A stretch of 64,000 bases of DNA from Carettochelys insculpta (taxonomy: Eukaryota > Chordata > Testudines > Carettochelyidae), in contig NC_134167.1 of the NCBI RefSeq assembly GCF_033958435.1, forward strand, positions 7,150,001-7,214,000. Direction: 5' to 3'. The notes under the pieces were generated by a model. It was not told the DNA's origin and made no database searches. It saw only the letters and a list, made by a program, of their open reading frames with translations. Every line of letters starts with the position of its first letter. The first letter of the stretch is position 1. The position numbers and the translations under genes are program-made. This document shows positions 1 through 10,116 of this stretch, piece by piece.

Positions 1-182
1 CAACCATCGGGCCAGGAAGGAATTCCCCAGCCATAGAGCAAAGCCCTGAGCAAGGGCCATGATTGAGGATGAGGTGGGTGTATCCCAGTGGACAGCCTAA
101 CTATTTGGCCCATTGGTTCCAACAGAAGACGAGGTTGCTCAGAAGCTAGAAAGATGAGGCCCTGGCTAAGGATGCAAGACTG
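1..182. other. Unassigned sequence at window start
   Basis: No open frame, repeat or RNA signal that I recognise before the CR1 copy that begins near 183. Confidence 0.5.
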
Positions 183-580
183 AGCATGCTGGGTCAGACC
201 AATGGTCCATCTAACCCAGTTTCCTGTCTTCTGACAGTGGCCAATGTCAAGTGTCCCAGAGGGAGCGAACAGAACAGGAGGTCATCAAATGAGCCTCTAA
301 GGTTACTTATTACTAGCCTCTGACAAAGGCTAGGGCACCATCACAGCCCATCTTGGCTAATAGCCATTCATGGACCTTCCCTTTATGAATTCATCTAACT
401 CTTTTTTTTAAACCCATGCTATAGTCTTGGCCTCTGTCCTCTAACAAAGAATTCCATAGGTCGATTGTGTGTTGTGTGAAGAATTACTTCCTCTTGTTTG
501 TTTTAAACATGCTACCTATTAATTTTCTTAATTAATTAATTAGTTCATGTGTTTTGGGATGGAGTAAATAACTTCTTTAT

Positions 581-623
581 TCAAGTTCTCCACCTTCTCC
601 ATGCAAGAAGGTGGAGAACTTGA
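581..623. repeat. Perfect 18-bp inverted repeat inside CR1
   Basis: TCAAGTTCTCCACCTTCT at 581-598 is followed by a 7-nt spacer and its exact reverse complement at 606-623. Related CR1 copies do not carry the second arm, so it looks like a local snap-back or template-switch event in this copy. Confidence 0.9.
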
Positions 624-1020
624 TTTTATAGACCTCTAACACACCCCCACTTAGTCACCTCTTTTCCAAGCTGAAAAGTCCCGTCTTAGTAATCTCTCTT
701 CTCATATGACAGCTATTTCAAACCCCTAATCATTTTTGTTGCCCTGTTCTGATCTTTTTCCTATGTCAGTATAGCATTTTGAGAAAAGGCAACCACATCG
801 GCACACATTATTCAAGGGATGGGCATACCATGGATTTATACGGAAGCAATAAGATATTCTCTCTTATTGTCTAGTGCTTTCTTAAAAATTCCCAACATTT
901 TATTTGCCTTTTTTTTTTTGACTGCTGCTGCACATCATGTGGGTGTTTTCAGAGAACTATCCACAAAGACTCCCAAGCTCTTGCTCTCGAGTAGTAACAG
1001 TTAATTTAATTCCCTTCGTG

Positions 1021-1022
1021 TA

Positions 1023-1061
<39 letters not shown>
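1021..1061. repeat. (TG)n(TA)n microsatellite
   Basis: A short TG run passes into about 14 TA units. It sits inside the antisense CR1 where the element normally has only a short TATGTATA-like stretch. Confidence 0.95.
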
Positions 1062-1065
<4 letters not shown>

Positions 1066-1345
1066 GATCATGGTTTCCAGTATGCATTATTTTGCATTGA
1101 ATTTCATCTGCCTTTTTGTTGGCCAGTCATCTAGTTTTTTGAGCCCATTTTGAAGCTCTTCACAGTCTGCTTTGGACATAGGTATCTCCAGCAGTTTTGT
1201 GTCAACTACAAATTTTATCACGTCACTGTTTAACCCTTTCTCCAGATCATTTTGGACTATGTTGAATAGGAAGGTCCCAGTACAGACACCTCCCGGACAC
1301 CACTAGTTACCTCTTTCCATTTTGATAGCAGCTCTGTATTTATTA

Positions 1346-1918
1346 CAAGGGGCTAAATCCTGCCTTTACATAGAAGAAAATCCTCTTGTTTTACACAGCA
1401 GCTGCTATTAGACAGTAACAAAATCTATTGTTGCCCTTAACAAATGACTCTTCCCTGAGTGCTGAGTAAATTGTCTCCCTTTACAGAGGCAGTGTCTGAA
1501 TGGAGTCTTCCCCATTCTTCAAGCAGCCTTTAATGCATTGTGGTTGGCTTCCAGTGCCCTCCCTCCCCAACCCCCCCCCATTCCCATGCACAGTGAAAGC
1601 TGTTAATGGATATGTTACTATGAGATGGGGGAGGCTATTGATCAGAATGGGCATGTCGAAGTCACCAGTTGATGACAACTCTTTCCAAGAGACATAGTGA
1701 AGACAACAAAGAGAGAATCCCTGACAGACTAACATGACCCAGTTTGCCCTTCCCTTGCTGCCAGGCCAGTTCCCCTCCTCCTGGAGGCAGTTGTGGCTGT
1801 GGTAGTAGGGCTAGGATGAAGTCAAGTGTTTGACTGAAAGCATCACAGAGACTGAAAAAACATCCAGCCACACCAAACCACAAGCTAACTCCCAACTGAC
1901 TGTGTGAAGAGAAGGACG
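1346..1918. other. No recognisable gene
   Basis: Unique-looking sequence with C-rich and short low-complexity stretches (for example a C run near 1570). The overlapping short frames on both strands have no recognisable product. Confidence 0.5.
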
Positions 1919-2215
1919 AGGGGAAGCAGAATTGCTGGGCTCCTGGACAAGGTATTGGAGGGGAGCCCAGTTCCATACTCCTGGAAGGGGCATTGCCTTA
2001 TGTGGAAGGGGCAGGGCTGGGGCACCAGGCCTCAGCCCTGCCCACTGTGCCACACCCACTCCCAGCTACACAGGGCTCTGGCCGTTGCCACTTCTACAGT
2101 AGCAGCAGTGGTGGCTGAGAGCCCCAGGCCCATTTGAATTGCCAGACCCTGGGGCAGCTGTCCCTTTTGCTCCCATTACTCCCCATTGGCATGCCTGGTT
2201 AAGGTGTTAAACAAG
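1919..2215 (+). repeat. GC-rich unclassified interspersed repeat, copy 1
   Basis: Contains CCCCAGGCCCATTTGAAT (2122-2139) followed by a GGCAGCTGTCCCTTTTGCTCCC-like segment. The same ordered blocks recur near 29040-29410, 33655-33800, 46360-46725, 53115-53545 (reverse) and 56780-57115. I recognise no coding content or ends, so the class is unknown. Confidence 0.6.
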
Positions 2216-3744
2216 AGCCATTCTGGTGAGAAGCGAAGGATGGCTGGCTTTGGGGAGCTCCAAGGACTGGTAGTGGAATACAGGCCTCTAGGTCACTGGT
2301 ACAAATTGGGAGCTCTGTAACTGAGCTTTCATGCAAAATGGCTTGGTGGAAATCACCCCAGTTGGCTGTCTGGCTGAATGGGCCATGGATACAAAACAGC
2401 TCCCTTTTGACTAACCTGTAACTAAAATCTGTGTATATTCTCAGGCTATATAGTAGTGCCACCCCACCCGATAGGATTGTCTGCCTTTTTCATTTTCAAG
2501 AGCAAGGGCCCGTTCCCATGAATACAGCAATGCTTTGCTGCCACTACAGCCTCCTGCCTGGATCAGAAACCTTTTGTCAATAGCTACATGGTGCAAATGA
2601 GCAAAGCTGACATTTATTGGACATGAGTCATTATCAATATTGAAAAGTGGTGGTTCTTAATTCATTCATGCCCACAAAGCCCTTCAAGAGCCTCAGTGTT
2701 ACAGCAGGACAGTCTCAATGAAATATCATTTCTCTCGGTGCATTGTAGCCATCCCCTGAGTGTCTCCTTGTTTCCTCCCTCTCTCCTGGCCTAAAGAAAA
2801 CGCTCCCAGCCATCGAACCAGGGTTGGCACTCATAGGTCTGAATTTTAATCAATACCTGTTCTGCAGATACAAAGTGCTTGACATTGTTATTCAATTGCT
2901 CAGGCTGGAGTCAGACAGATACTGACAGCGCAAAGCAAGAGGGGTCTGGACTGGGGAGGGAGATGAATGGAGCTGGCAGCATAATTGCTCTTTCCTCATG
3001 AGTCTTTAAGTCTAATTGTATTTTTGTTTTCACGCAACGTGTGGCCCTAAGACTCCTGCAGTGCCAGCCGGAAAAGGGTTTGCTGTTCTGTATCAGCAAA
3101 TCCTATGAGGCCTGACAAAATCACTGCATTTAATATACTACTTTCATAGTATTGATCCAAAAAGGGTCATGAAAGGTGTCCGATACAAGCTGTATCCTAC
3201 TGAGCCTTGTAATCACCATGTGATGCATGGTTGGATGCTATTTAAGCTGTATGTGTGTGTTGAAAAATGGCTTTTAGGCTCTATGTCCTGGGTAGGGTTA
3301 ACAAGCAGACTTTGCCAGACAATGGGCTATGGAATCACATGTCCAGAAGGTCTCTGAGGCAAATGAAGTACCGTAAAGCTAAACTGAGAGATACATTTGC
3401 ATTCCAAGTCAACATCAGATGTGAAGTCATAATGGGAAAACACCAGAGCCTAAAACCAAGGCTGTCCTCTTGTTTCTTGGGTCTGAGGGTAATGAACTTG
3501 AGGGGTATCAGAGGAAGGAAAAAGGACTCCTGTGTTATTCGTTTAAGGAATAATCAATATAGCATCCCACAAAAGTTACTGGTTTCATCCCAAAGGGGGA
3601 GGCACCATCCTGACCTCCACCAGCTGCATCATTCTTGGTGCCATGATTCCAGCTCTCAAGGACAGCTGCACAAAATCAAAGTCTGAAAGAATGACCCTGA
3701 CCAGGTCGATCTTCCCAGACGTGTAGACGTGCCATAAAGGAATT
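2216..3744. other. No recognisable gene or repeat
   Basis: About 1.5 kb of apparently single-copy DNA. The longest frame (139 codons, 3267-3686 plus) has no recognisable domain and no splice-site support. Near 3696-3735 a TCGATCTTC stretch and GTGTAGACGTGCC look like a stub of the GTCTACAC-ended elements described elsewhere in the window. Confidence 0.5.
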
Positions 3745-4095
3745 ATAGGTCACCAAATTAAATTAATAGGTAGCAGGTTTAAAACAAGCAAAAGGAAATT
3801 TCTTCCCACTACATGCAGTTAACTTGTGGAACTCCTGGCCAGAGGATGTTGTGAGGGCCAAGACCATAACAGGGTTCAAAAAAAAGAGCTAGATGAATTC
3901 ATGGAGGGTAGGTCCACTAATGGTTATTAGCCAGGACAGACAGAGATGGTATCCTTAGCCTTTCTTTGTCAGAAGCTGGGAATGAGTGACAGGAGATGGA
4001 TCAATGATGATTACCTGGTCAATTCATTCGGTCTTGGGCACCCGGCTGTGGCCACTGTTGGAAGACGTGATGCTAGGCTAGAAGGCCCTTTAGTT
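3745..4095 (+). mobile_element. CR1 LINE 3' fragment (sense)
   Basis: Reads in sense as a turtle CR1 tail: GGTCACCAAATTAAATTAAT, then GCAGGTTTAAAACAAGCAAA, GTGGAACTCCTGGCCAGAGG, GGTTATTAGCCAGGA and GGCCACTGTTGGAAGACGTG. It stops at CTAGAAGGCCCTTTAG, just short of the usual terminal TCTGACCCAGTATGGCCATT. The missing tail appears inverted a few bases downstream. Confidence 0.85.
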
Positions 4096-4245
4096 TATCC
4101 ACCTCCCTGAGCGGTGGTAAGAACATAAGAATGGCCATACTGAGGTCAGAGTAGAATGATGGGATCTGTAATAGCTGTCTACACTGAAGCGCTACATCTC
4201 AGCTGCAGCTGTGCCCTGTAGTGTTGTAAGAGTAGCCGTACCCTA
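4093..4245. mobile_element. Fragments of a turtle GTCTACAC element around an inverted CR1 tail
   Basis: TTTATCCACCTCCCTGAGCG (4096-4115) and GCTGTCTACACTGAAGCGCT (4165-4184) onward resemble two parts of one turtle miniature element. Between them, about 4118-4155 reads AAGAACATAAGAATGGCCAT, the reverse complement of a CR1 3' terminus. The arrangement is rearranged and boundaries are approximate. Confidence 0.5.
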
Positions 4246-6739
4246 ATAATTGTAGGTGTCCGTGAGGTAGAACTCCAGCAACCATGCTTGTACTCAGCCA
4301 AATGACCTCCAGCCTCTGATCTCTGCCCATCTGCTTCACCAAGAATCCAAAGGGGATATGCTTGCGGATGACTTTCATACATTGTAACATATTTCCTTTA
4401 CTTTTACATCCACTCTAAAATCAATGGTGAAAGAGTTTTCCACTGAATATCACTGAGTCATGAGTCTGGTTAGCTGAATGCAACTTCCTACTTCATACCT
4501 TGCATTTCTCCTGCATTTATTCCAGTTCTACCACCTTGGGGATGTTTTTATTTCTTTGCTTTCTTTTCTTGCTCCTTTGCCTGATTTTCATGGCATAACT
4601 TAATTGCCAGCAGCAGCTCAGACCAACTGACAACAAAAAAGACATGGGAAAAAACTGCAAAGAGAAACAAAATGAGCCCTGTGTGTCCTGCCACATAATC
4701 CTGTTGGGTGGAGTTAAAAACTGCACACAAGACAAGACACAGAGCTGTGCAAGGCTAATTTGGTCTCATTTACGCTGGTGTAAATCAGGAGTAAATCAAT
4801 GCAAATGGGGCTCAGTAGTGTGAAGTCAGCATAAGCAAGAGAAAATAAGGCCCTTTTATTTTTTTTTCATTCATACTGCAGACTTTCCCTGCAAGCTTTC
4901 TCTAGGCACGCTGTTGTCTAGCTCTGGTGCAGGTGCAGCTTCCAATAATACCTTTCAGCAGGTGTTGATGGATGGGGAGAAATCATTCTGTTGCAAAGCA
5001 AAGAATGTTGGAGGAAATGCAGCAATGCATTGCAAGAAACTGAGCAAGGGGGGAATGGATGTATAATCAATGGAAAGTTACATTGTTTTCATGGAGATTG
5101 CAATGCAATATCTCAGTGAAAATGAAGCCTGGTGCTCAGGTACAAAGTTGTAACTGTGATGTTTGGGAATCAAAGTAATGGTTATCAGTGGACTCATTCC
5201 ATTCTGCAGTGCGTGTGTATGCACATGACACAGCCACCATCATGTCCTTGTTGGCCATCTTAACAGAAGGGCCATAATTGACTAGTTCAATTGTGTGGGG
5301 CAGGTGCTCACGAAAGAGCTTTTATAGCACAGATAACACCCGTGGAAGAACAATTTGCAAATAAATAAATAAATAAAGCATGTTTGCAAATATGGTAAGG
5401 AATACGTGTTCTCATACGTGCTGCTATTAAGCCCATTCATATCATAGCAGCAAACATCATGTCAGCTTGGAGACGTTCCTAGTTACTTCCCCCCAACCCC
5501 CCATGAAATGTTTTTCAATGCCTTAGCGAATCAAAATGAATGTAAATGAGGTTTATTAAGGCAGCCCCACACGGTGCTGTATTGTCAGCATTTGTAGACT
5601 GTGACAGGTTAGTTATTGCAGTTTGAAAGAAATGTCACCAGCACAGCAGTCTGCAGGAATAACTTTTATAAAGAAGAAGAAAAATAACAACACATGTCAA
5701 GACTTTCCATGGTCCTTGAGAATTATTTTCACACGAAGAGTAAAAAAGAAGTTTAAAATACCTAGGGAGAATTTTCAAAGGGCCTGTGGAATTTGTACAT
5801 GCAAAATATATATGTTCAGTCTTTTGTGTGGGTTAAGCCCACATTTATGTCTGCAGTCCTGTGGGTGTGTAAACTGCATGTGCCATGTGCTGTCATTTGT
5901 AAATGCAACCCTGCATGTGTGGATGGAGTGCGTGCTTAGGGGTACTGATAGGCACAAACATTTTCCCTTCTAGTTTTCATACAGTGCCAATCTCCATAAC
6001 TTCTTTGGAAATATGACCCCAAGGAGTTGTCTCTGGAGCCTCTCTCACCTTCAGTAAGCCAATCTCACTAATTGTAGTAAATTATGTAGGCCTTGGCAAT
6101 GTAACAAAAGGAACCAGAGGTGGTATTTAGTATTTGTTTAGATTTAAAATAAGAAAAACACCTGCCCAGAACTCTAGGTGCTCTTGCATCATTAATTAAA
6201 CAATAAATACAGCAGTGATATTCCACAGAAACGCCATCTACTTCAGCATTTGGGAAGTATCCATCAGCCCCATACAAAACCCTTAGCAAACAGCCCTGAG
6301 GCTCCAAATTTGCATTTTTTTTATGGACCAAAGAGGAAGCAAGTTCAAGAATCCCAGAGCCCACACAGAAAACACCCTGCTGGCTGTCCCCTTTCTTCTG
6401 TGATGGGGAGGTCCCAGCTCAGTTACCCCAAGCACTGGGAAAGGGTAGCTATCATAAGACCTTTGTGTAAATCCATGGGGGCTGGGGCATGGGCTCATGC
6501 AACCCACTGAGAGGGCAGTGCAGTGGAGTGGCACAAGCTGCTGAGTTCCCACTCTTCTCATGGTGTGGGGAGACATGGCAAACCCTGCTGCCACTGCACC
6601 AGGCTCCCCTATAATCCCCCAGTGCCTCCCATCCATAGGAAGGTTGGGATAGCCACTGAAGGGTCCCCAAAAGCATGGGGTCAAGCCCGGCCACCTTACT
6701 TCATCCTATGGACGAGACAGATCTGCCTCTATCATATGT
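4246..6739. other. No recognisable gene; mostly unassigned sequence
   Basis: About 2.5 kb with scattered short low-complexity tracts and a GTGTAAATCAGG-type block near 4780-4800 that resembles an old amniote palindromic repeat. No exon, RNA gene or long frame can be supported. Confidence 0.5.
5359..5377. repeat. (AAAT)n microsatellite
   Basis: About four and a half AAAT units. Confidence 0.9.
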
Positions 6740-6794
6740 CCCCTTGGTTATCTTTTTGTCTAAGATGAAGAGTCTCAATGTTTTTAATCACTTT
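6740..6794 (-). mobile_element. CR1 LINE fragment, part 1 of a copy split by a MITE
   Basis: The plus strand reads as antisense CR1 (TCTAAGATGAAGAGTCTCAA, then TTTTTAATCAC) up to the TTT at 6792-6794. The same CR1 resumes at 7175 after a 380-bp inserted element. Confidence 0.65.
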
Positions 6795-7174
6795 GACTAG
6801 GTCTACACAGAGGGGTATTACTGGCAACTTCATGCTAATGAGCAGTCTCACAATTGCAAATGTCCACTTGTTAACATAATCACACTGCTAAATAGCACAG
6901 CTGCACAAGATCTTGCTGCCAGCAGAAGCTGCCGCCTCCAGTAAACAGGTCATGCAGACATGCCTCTGCCAGCAAAAACCCCCTCTGTCACCAGCCCCTT
7001 TTGCCTCAAAAAATTCGTGGCCTGTTTACTGCAGCAGCAGCTTCTGCCAGCAGCAAGATCTCGCGCAGCCATGCTAATTAGCCACATGATCATGCTAATG
7101 AGCAACTGTTTGCAATTGTGAGACTCCTCATTAGTATGCAGCTGCCAACAATACTCCTCCGTGTATACCCAGCC
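6795..7174. mobile_element. Palindromic MITE, GTCTACAC-ended family
   Basis: The left end GACTAGGTCTACACAGAGGG and the reverse complement of the right end GGCTGGGTATACACGGAGGA are inverted repeats. The similarity continues inward for about 165 bp on each side (blocks with CTAATGAGCAGTCTCACAATTGC and AGATCTTGCTGCCAGCAG), so nearly the whole element can fold on itself. TTT lies on both sides (6792-6794, 7175-7177), consistent with a 3-bp target-site duplication. It has no coding capacity, so it must have been moved by a transposase made elsewhere. Confidence 0.8.
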
Positions 7175-7352
7175 TTTTTGAATGAAAGCTGTTCCATCCC
7201 TCTGATCATTGTTGTTGCCATCCTCTGTACTTTCTCCAACTCCAATATATCTTTCTGAGTTGTGGCAACCCAAATGACACACACAGTATTTAAGGATCTG
7301 GATGGATTACCATGGATTTATACAGAGGTCTTCTGATATCTACTGTCATTTT
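7175..7352 (-). mobile_element. CR1 LINE fragment, part 2 of the split copy
   Basis: Antisense CR1: AAGCTGTTCCATCCCTCTGA, ATCATTGTTGTTGCCATCCT, CTCCAACTCCAATATATCTT and CCATGGATTTATACAGAGG follow in the expected order. It continues the fragment that stops at 6794. Confidence 0.85.
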
Positions 7353-8129
7353 ATGGCCTCTGACCCTTGTTCTGGACTCAACCTGACCCAGAAAGTGCAG
7401 AACGTGCCGTCACAGATTAAGGATCACTTTTTAAAAACAAATTCTTATTTTCACAAATAAAGCTGGATTGGGCGATTTCATATTTGGGGGCAGAGATCAA
7501 AAACAAGAGCTCTTTTACAGAAACCACTCTACACAGAAAGTCCTATGATTTCAGTCTTTTACAATAGCTCTCATGCCCATTTTTCATGCCTTGCCCAGGT
7601 GAATGTTCAGGACACAAGGCTGATGTTTGGAAATTTAGACCCAGATGAAATCTGAGGTCAGATGAGAGCTACTTTTCCTTGTTCATAATTTCTATTCCTA
7701 TCTGCTGGTATGTCCTCTTTTCTTAGACAGTTGCATCTATGTTGCTGATGACCATAAATTTTACAGGCAAGAAGCATCAGTGGTTTTATTATCTAACGAT
7801 ATAAGGTTAGAAGTTTCAGAAGGGCTGAGATACCACAGCTAGAGCCAGATTTTCCCATTTAGCCATTTAGGGTGCTGAGCTCTGTTGAAAATCCAGCCGT
7901 AGGTGGGAGATACTGGGTGCTGAGCACTTGGAAAACTTGGCCCATGATGAGATGCCTACAAGGGCACTGAGTTCTTTTGGTGATCTGGCCATAGCTGAGA
8001 GTCCTGAATGTCATATTATCTGGCCTTGAGTTCTTTTATCAATATGGCCTCCAAAGAAGGAAAGCAAGACTTCCTTCAAAACTTGCACAGTCTATTCTCT
8101 GTGTCTAAGGCTTTGTTAGCAGTTTTAGA
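7353..8129. other. Mostly unassigned; possible palindromic-repeat remnant
   Basis: About 7840-7995 carries degraded GTGCTGAGC ... GAAAATCCAGCC blocks like an amniote palindromic element whose better copy lies at 41534-41622. The rest shows no gene or known repeat. Confidence 0.4.
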
Positions 8130-8130
8130 T

Positions 8131-8458
8131 ACAGGCTGAACCTCTCTAACCCATCACCCTTGGGACCCAACCAGTACCGAACGAGAGAATTTGCTGGATC
8201 ACAGAAGACATTTAGGGGTACTGCTGCTAGAAAATATTGACCTCCTAAGAGACCAGTAATCAGTGGCAGTGTTGGTAAATTACAGCTAAATAAAAGCACA
8301 GAACACTGAGAGCCAGGACTGGTGGCTGGAAACAAACTTTATGGGACCACAGGAAAATTGGCCACCCATGATAAGAGGTCTTCCAGCTAACTAAAATTCT
8401 GCCAGATTACAGATGTTGCAGGACAAGAGAGTGCCAGATTAGAGAGGTTCAACCCATA
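8131..8458. mobile_element. Non-autonomous Tc1/mariner-like element
   Basis: The ends are inverted repeats: ACAGGCTGAACCTCTCTAAC at the left and, on the opposite strand at the right, TGGGTTGAACCTCTCTAATC. A TA dinucleotide adjoins both ends (8130-8131, 8457-8458), as expected for Tc1/mariner/pogo insertions. There is no transposase frame. A related, more diverged copy lies at 48563-48942. Confidence 0.7.
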
Positions 8459-9865
8459 CTTTCCAGGCTACAGATTCCTTGTCCACTCCATCTATCCCAC
8501 TTACGCTGAATTTCAGCTGACACTGTTTACACCATGGACCCCCTGAAGAGTTAGTACCTTTCCTCTCAGAACTGCAATTGCTCTAATTTTCCTAAAAAAA
8601 AATCATTTAGTTTGCAAAAGCTCGATATGCATGTATGGGTCCGTGCATGTTGAGGAGGACTTACCCTTCAGCTCTATCCACTGACTGAAAATTTTTTCTA
8701 ACTCTTTTAGGGGAAAAATAAAAAGCTTTGTTTCAGAGACCAACAGATATAATCTTACCATCCCCCAAACTTGTTTGCAATAGCACAGCCCCGAAATTGA
8801 TCTAAACACCCTCACCATTTAATATACTTTAGCTAGGTCAGTATTAGATCAGAAATGTTTTGAGGATGTCACGTTAGCCAGACAAAATTGTTTGTTCCCT
8901 CAAGCTATCGATCTGTGCAAGCTGCCTTGCATTCTGCCTGCACAGAAAGGAGTTGCAGTTTGACAGAAACCTGTTCTGGTTTTGCATATTTATTTCTCCT
9001 TTAAATCATTTCCAAACCACTAAACCATTTTACAAGGACGAAAGAAAACATAAATTACAATTATAGTGAAAAACTCTTCCAAGGCAGAGCCTAGGTAGCT
9101 AGAAAATGTACCCATCCATTTGCAGTTTTCACAAAGCACTTCATAATATTATGGTCTGTTTCCTCTTTTCCCCTTCCCCCCACCCATCCCTTCTCTAATT
9201 TTAAACGAACAGTACAATAGCTCTATTTTTGCTGATAGTGGATGTGATTGCAGATACCCTGGGAAATGTGTGTTTGTCCCATCTCGGTGCCTCAGGGCTG
9301 ACTTTCAGCCTCCCACCTTCTTCTTGCATGGTTTGATATAACATGGGGAAGCACATGAAGAAGGGAATGGCTCATCCTCTGGTGTGCATTTGGGAGTGGA
9401 GGTGTGAATGGACCCTGCAGAGCAAGATCTATGGCAGTGGCGGACAAGCTGCATCACGAGGGCTGCATGCAGCCTTATTGGGGTTCTGCGTGTGGCCTAT
9501 TTTGTTTACCGTTGCCCATGACAGGGTTACCACATGCTGCTGCTTTTCATCTGCATACTTTTTTTCTACCGATATCACAGAAGTGACACATGCTTAAAAT
9601 AAGGGCATGTGAAATGAGGAGCATGCTGATTGCACACAACATTGTGAGAGTCGTGTGCTCCCTCTCATACAATCAAAGTGCTGCTACAGTTCCATTGGTG
9701 CACCCCACAAAATCAAGGTATGCCAGCACAGGTAGCAAAACTACCGTATCCTGGTCGACTTCCTTGGTTACGACTATCTTGTAGCCCACTGAGATGGAGG
9801 AAGCTCATGCAGCCCACTCACTGATCTAGGTTGCCTCTCACTGATCTATATCCTGATCTGGTCTC
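8459..9865. other. No recognisable gene
   Basis: Mostly unassigned sequence. Near 9433-9500 the text AGTGGCGGACAAGCTGCATC then GGCTGCATGCAGCC resembles the start of a hAT-type miniature element, but I could not find its right end. Three short CTCACTGATCTA-like direct repeats lie at 9819-9877. Confidence 0.45.
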
Positions 9866-10116
9866 ACTGATCTAGGGACAGAGAGAAAGCCGTGCTAGTC
9901 TATATACTACCAAACAAAAAAGCAGTCCAGTAGCACTTTAAAGACCAACAAAATAATTTATTAGGTGATGAGCTTTCATGGGACAGACCCACTTCTTCAG
10001 ATTATCAGATATTGATCTGAAGAAGTGGGTCAGTCCTACGAAAGCTCATCACCTAATATATTATTTTGTTAATCTTTAAAGTGCAACTGGACTGCTTTTT
10101 TGTACTGATCTAGGGA
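9866..10116 (-). mobile_element. SINE-like repeat with a long palindrome and 13-bp flanking repeats
   Basis: The 13-bp direct repeat ACTGATCTAGGGA at 9866-9878 and 10104-10116 flanks the element. After the head (GAAAGCCGTGCTAGTCTATA) comes an inverted repeat: 9914-10002 and 10015-10103 pair over 89 bp with about seven mismatches and a 12-nt loop. The family (head with GTTAGTCTGTA, body with GTGGCACCTTA, CTTTCGTGGG, CCCACTTC) also occurs at 14705-14775, 30925-31035 and 59475-59630. Its class is unknown to me; the long target-site duplication suggests LINE-type reverse transcription. Confidence 0.75.

Larger units (their letters stand above)
183..1345 (-). mobile_element. CR1 LINE fragment (3' part, antisense)
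   Basis: The plus strand reads as the reverse complement of the 3' portion of a turtle CR1: it opens with CTGGGTCAGACCAATGGTCC, continues through the AATGAATTC / GTTTTAAACATGCT segments and runs into the C-terminal part of ORF2. The element's 3' end is therefore near 183 and its truncated 5' end near 1345. Reading frames are broken, so it is a dead copy. It contains a perfect hairpin (581-623), a TTAA tract near 525-543 and a GT/AT microsatellite (1021-1061). Homology is by memory of CR1 sequence. Confidence 0.85.
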
